Below, in pieces: positions 61,942-64,000 of a DNA stretch of 64,000 nt. The DNA lies in assembly GCF_028453695.1 (NCBI RefSeq), contig NC_135775.1:6712046-6776045 (forward strand), written 5' to 3'. Within the stretch, counting starts at the first letter, position 1. Each line of letters begins with the position of its first letter. A program made the translations under genes and the position numbers. This DNA comes from Augochlora pura. Lineage: Eukaryota; Arthropoda; Insecta; Hymenoptera; Halictidae. A model generated the notes under the pieces. The model was not told the origin of the DNA. It did no database searches and saw only the letters and a program-made list of their open reading frames with translations.

Positions 61942-62781
61942 ATGATTACCCTTAGAGGAAAATTAAAAAAGGATGGTGACCTAGCGAACTCCAAAAATAA
62001 GGATTATAACAAACGTATTTCTGTTCGTGATAAATTACTCATAAAAGAGGTATAGTGTCTACTATAATACATAGAATTCTGAATTACATTAATCATTTAA
62101 AAATAATTGTGACTGACTATCGTATAATGGCTTAGTTAACACTGTTATTCTTTTTATCCATATAGGTTCAGGAAATGGAACAAACTTTACCTAGTACATG
62201 TCAAGTTACTTTTAATGATCCGCACTGTCTTCATGAGTTCACTCTTTTAATTGTTCCTGACGAAGGGTATTGGTTGGGAGGTCGATTTTACTTCCAGATT
62301 TATATACCTGAAGATTATAACATGGCTGTAAATACATCACTAATATCTATAACATAATCACTTACAACAAAGTAGTTACTAACAAACTGCCTTTACAGCC
62401 TCCAAAAGTCAATTGCTTAACAAAACTGTGGCATCCTAATATAAGTGAAGACGGTGATGTATGTCTATCAATATTAAGACAAAGTAGTATAGATGGAATG
62501 GGATGGGCACCAACACGTAAGCTTCAGGATGTTGTATGGGGCTTAAATTCCCTTTTCACTGTGAGTCCAAAAGCATGAAATTATAAATCCACAAATTTCC
62601 AGTTATACGAGCTTCATCGATTTTTAATGTTCTATCGAAAATAACTCATTGTTTTCTTTTTCAGGATCTCTTAAATTTCGACGATCCTCTGAATAAAGAT
62701 GCAGCCGACCTTTTTATAAAAGATAAGGAATCATTTCGGAGTAAGGTGAAAGATTATGTGATGCAGTATGCAAAAAGATGA
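61942..62781 (+). CDS. UBE2F: NEDD8-conjugating enzyme UBE2F
   Basis: UBE2F takes NEDD8 from the E1 and transfers it, with RBX2/SAG, mainly to cullin 5. Four exons, 61942-62049, 62166-62327, 62399-62560 and 62665-62781, join in phase to 182 residues (human 185). The N-terminal extension MITLRGKLKKDGDL that docks on the NEDD8 E1 is present, followed by RISVRDKLLIKEVQEME. The E2 core has PPKVNCLTKLWHPNISE with the HPN motif and GDVCLSILR with the catalytic cysteine near residue 117. SIDGMGWAPTRKLQDVVWGLNSLF and DLLNFDDPLN complete the fold. An AATAAA at 63146 is a likely polyadenylation signal. Confidence 0.97.
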
Positions 62782-63623
62782 TTGGAATCGGACAATAATG
62801 TTCTTATGATGTAATTTTACAATTATGGAGTTGATATCTGACATTGACAGACATTTATAATTTGATTGACAGTTTTTTGCGTTTCTTTCCTTTTTTCTAA
62901 ATGATACGGATCAAATTCATATTAAATTTTTTGCTACTACCCTTTTTCATCGAGAAAGTGTATTCGTTGTACTTCCGTTTCATTAACTGTACGCGGTTTT
63001 TCGATTGTTCTGACATTTCATTGCGACCACGATACAATTTATACTTGTAATTATTGGTACAAGGAACGAGGACAGAAAAGTGTGTCATTTGTACATTATG
63101 CTTATTCTCTTTATAGAGCATTGTAACGATGGAAAATAATTTGTAAATAAATTCCATATTTAATAATAAGACATTTTTTAATTGCGTTATTCGTGAACAC
63201 CATGGGACAATATTTGTGTTTGTTTAAATGTACATTTCCTCTGTCTTTATTACTTAGTATTTATTGGCGATGTTATTAGAATATAATTATAATTTTTGTA
63301 CAATTTCAAACGGTTCCGGTTTGTACCTTGACTCGTTAAAACCTGGGGTGCCTTACGTTATATTCAAATATATCGATCATTTCTTTCGCCATCTTGTTCG
63401 TGAATCTTTCATGTTACCGATCTGTTAAAATAATTAAAAGTTGTAACAAATAAATAATAACAAAAAATGAGAACAAGGAGGCGAAAAAAGCTCTTGTGTT
63501 TCATCCTCCTTCGGTAACTGTTTCCTTGTCCTCCACAAGTCTGACTAGATATGTGCGTAAAGTTTTACGGTCACGTTAGGTAAAGAAAATTGGAAAAATC
63601 GTGGCTTAATCGTATCTTATTCG
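62782..63623. other. Convergent spacer between UBE2F and the terminal kinase gene
   Basis: Both neighbours end here. The UBE2F polyadenylation signal at 63146 lies within it. No gene is recognised; the 86-codon minus frame 62897-63157 is not supported. Confidence 0.5.
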
Positions 63624-64000
63624 TTAGAACGTGGTAAGCAGTTCTTCCTGTATGCTAGTCGATCTGATCAGTTTCTGCGTCGAGCCTAATAGGCTTTCGC
63701 TTGCTAACGTTTGACTGTCGGATGCCACCTTCGACTTCTCTTCGTGGTACTCCTCACTGTACTCTTTTAATCTGTTGCCCAAAAACACAGCCCTCTCGCG
63801 TTTCTTGATCATGAAGTCAGACAGCTGAAGCCATCTGTGTTCGTGGCACTCTTCCACCAGTGGTCTTTTACTAAAAAACAAATACGAAATATATTTATAA
63901 ACCGTGCAACAATAAATTTTCCCAAAAATATTTCTATCATATCTACGTACTTGGGTGCCCGTTTAAAGACCAGCATAAGGAATCTCGTGGCCTCCTGACT
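63624..64000 (-). CDS. Unc-89: 3' end of a protein kinase gene, probably Unc-89/obscurin
   Basis: Two minus-strand exons are visible: one from beyond the window to 63951, and the last from 63870 to 63624. They join in phase. The first reads SQEATRFLMLVFKRAP, the second NKRPLVEECHEHRWLQLSDF, which together are the end of a kinase domain (subdomain XI, with the invariant Arg). A tail MIKKRERAVFLGNRLKEYSE continues to EELLTTF and a stop. This tail resembles the C-terminus of insect Unc-89/obscurin, a giant muscle M-line protein; that naming is from memory. Other titin-like or CaMK-group kinases are the alternative. The rest of the gene is outside the window. Confidence 0.7.

Noticed and set aside
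1..64000. tRNA genes, CRISPR arrays, rRNA and bacterial-type operons
   Set aside because: No B-box-like tRNA core with foldable arms, no regularly spaced direct repeats and no rRNA blocks were seen; the gene structure is eukaryotic.

Overview
The window is nuclear DNA from an insect. Genes are split by short, AT-rich GT-AG introns, intergenic DNA is AT-rich, and the proteins read as insect orthologues of animal housekeeping and neuronal genes. A repeat at about 16672 resembles, from memory, a family common in bees and ants, so an aculeate hymenopteran is my best guess. No organellar, viral or bacterial block was seen. Products were assigned by reading translations and recalling families; no database search was run. 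Splice junctions were placed by matching GT/AG signals with codon phase and family alignment.

Left part (1-21.7 kb): the 5' two thirds of BBS4 (minus, cut by the window edge), the transporter-like SLC35F5, a fast-evolving 904-residue gene I cannot name with a C-terminal membrane segment, IMP dehydrogenase, and AIMP3/EEF1E1. Middle (22-44.4 kb, all plus except the JMJD6 gene): the kinesin-4 family motor KIF21 with its WD40 tail, the JmjC oxygenase JMJD6/PSR (minus), and the H3K79 methyltransferase DOT1L/grappa. Right part (48-64 kb): a secreted ADAMTS-like metalloprotease, the Hsp40 gene DnaJ-1 (minus) with a readable heat-shock promoter, the ATAC acetyltransferase subunit KAT14/Atac2 (minus), a possible small gene divergent from it, a MYND/MSS51-like gene (minus), the NEDD8 E2 enzyme UBE2F, and the 3' end of a giant muscle kinase, probably Unc-89/obscurin (minus, cut by the window edge).

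The genes do not form one pathway. Three chromatin-related genes (JMJD6, DOT1L, KAT14) lie in the window, which may be chance. Mobile DNA is sparse: a mariner deletion derivative with long inverted repeats in a DOT1L intron, a piggyBac-like MITE in a JMJD6 intron, and one unclassified repeat. I found no dedicated novel multi-gene system. The items most worth a second look are the unnamed 904-residue gene, the cluster of protein-like but broken reading frames inside the DnaJ-1 5' intron, the DnaJ-1 promoter itself, and the GC-AG intron of BBS4.
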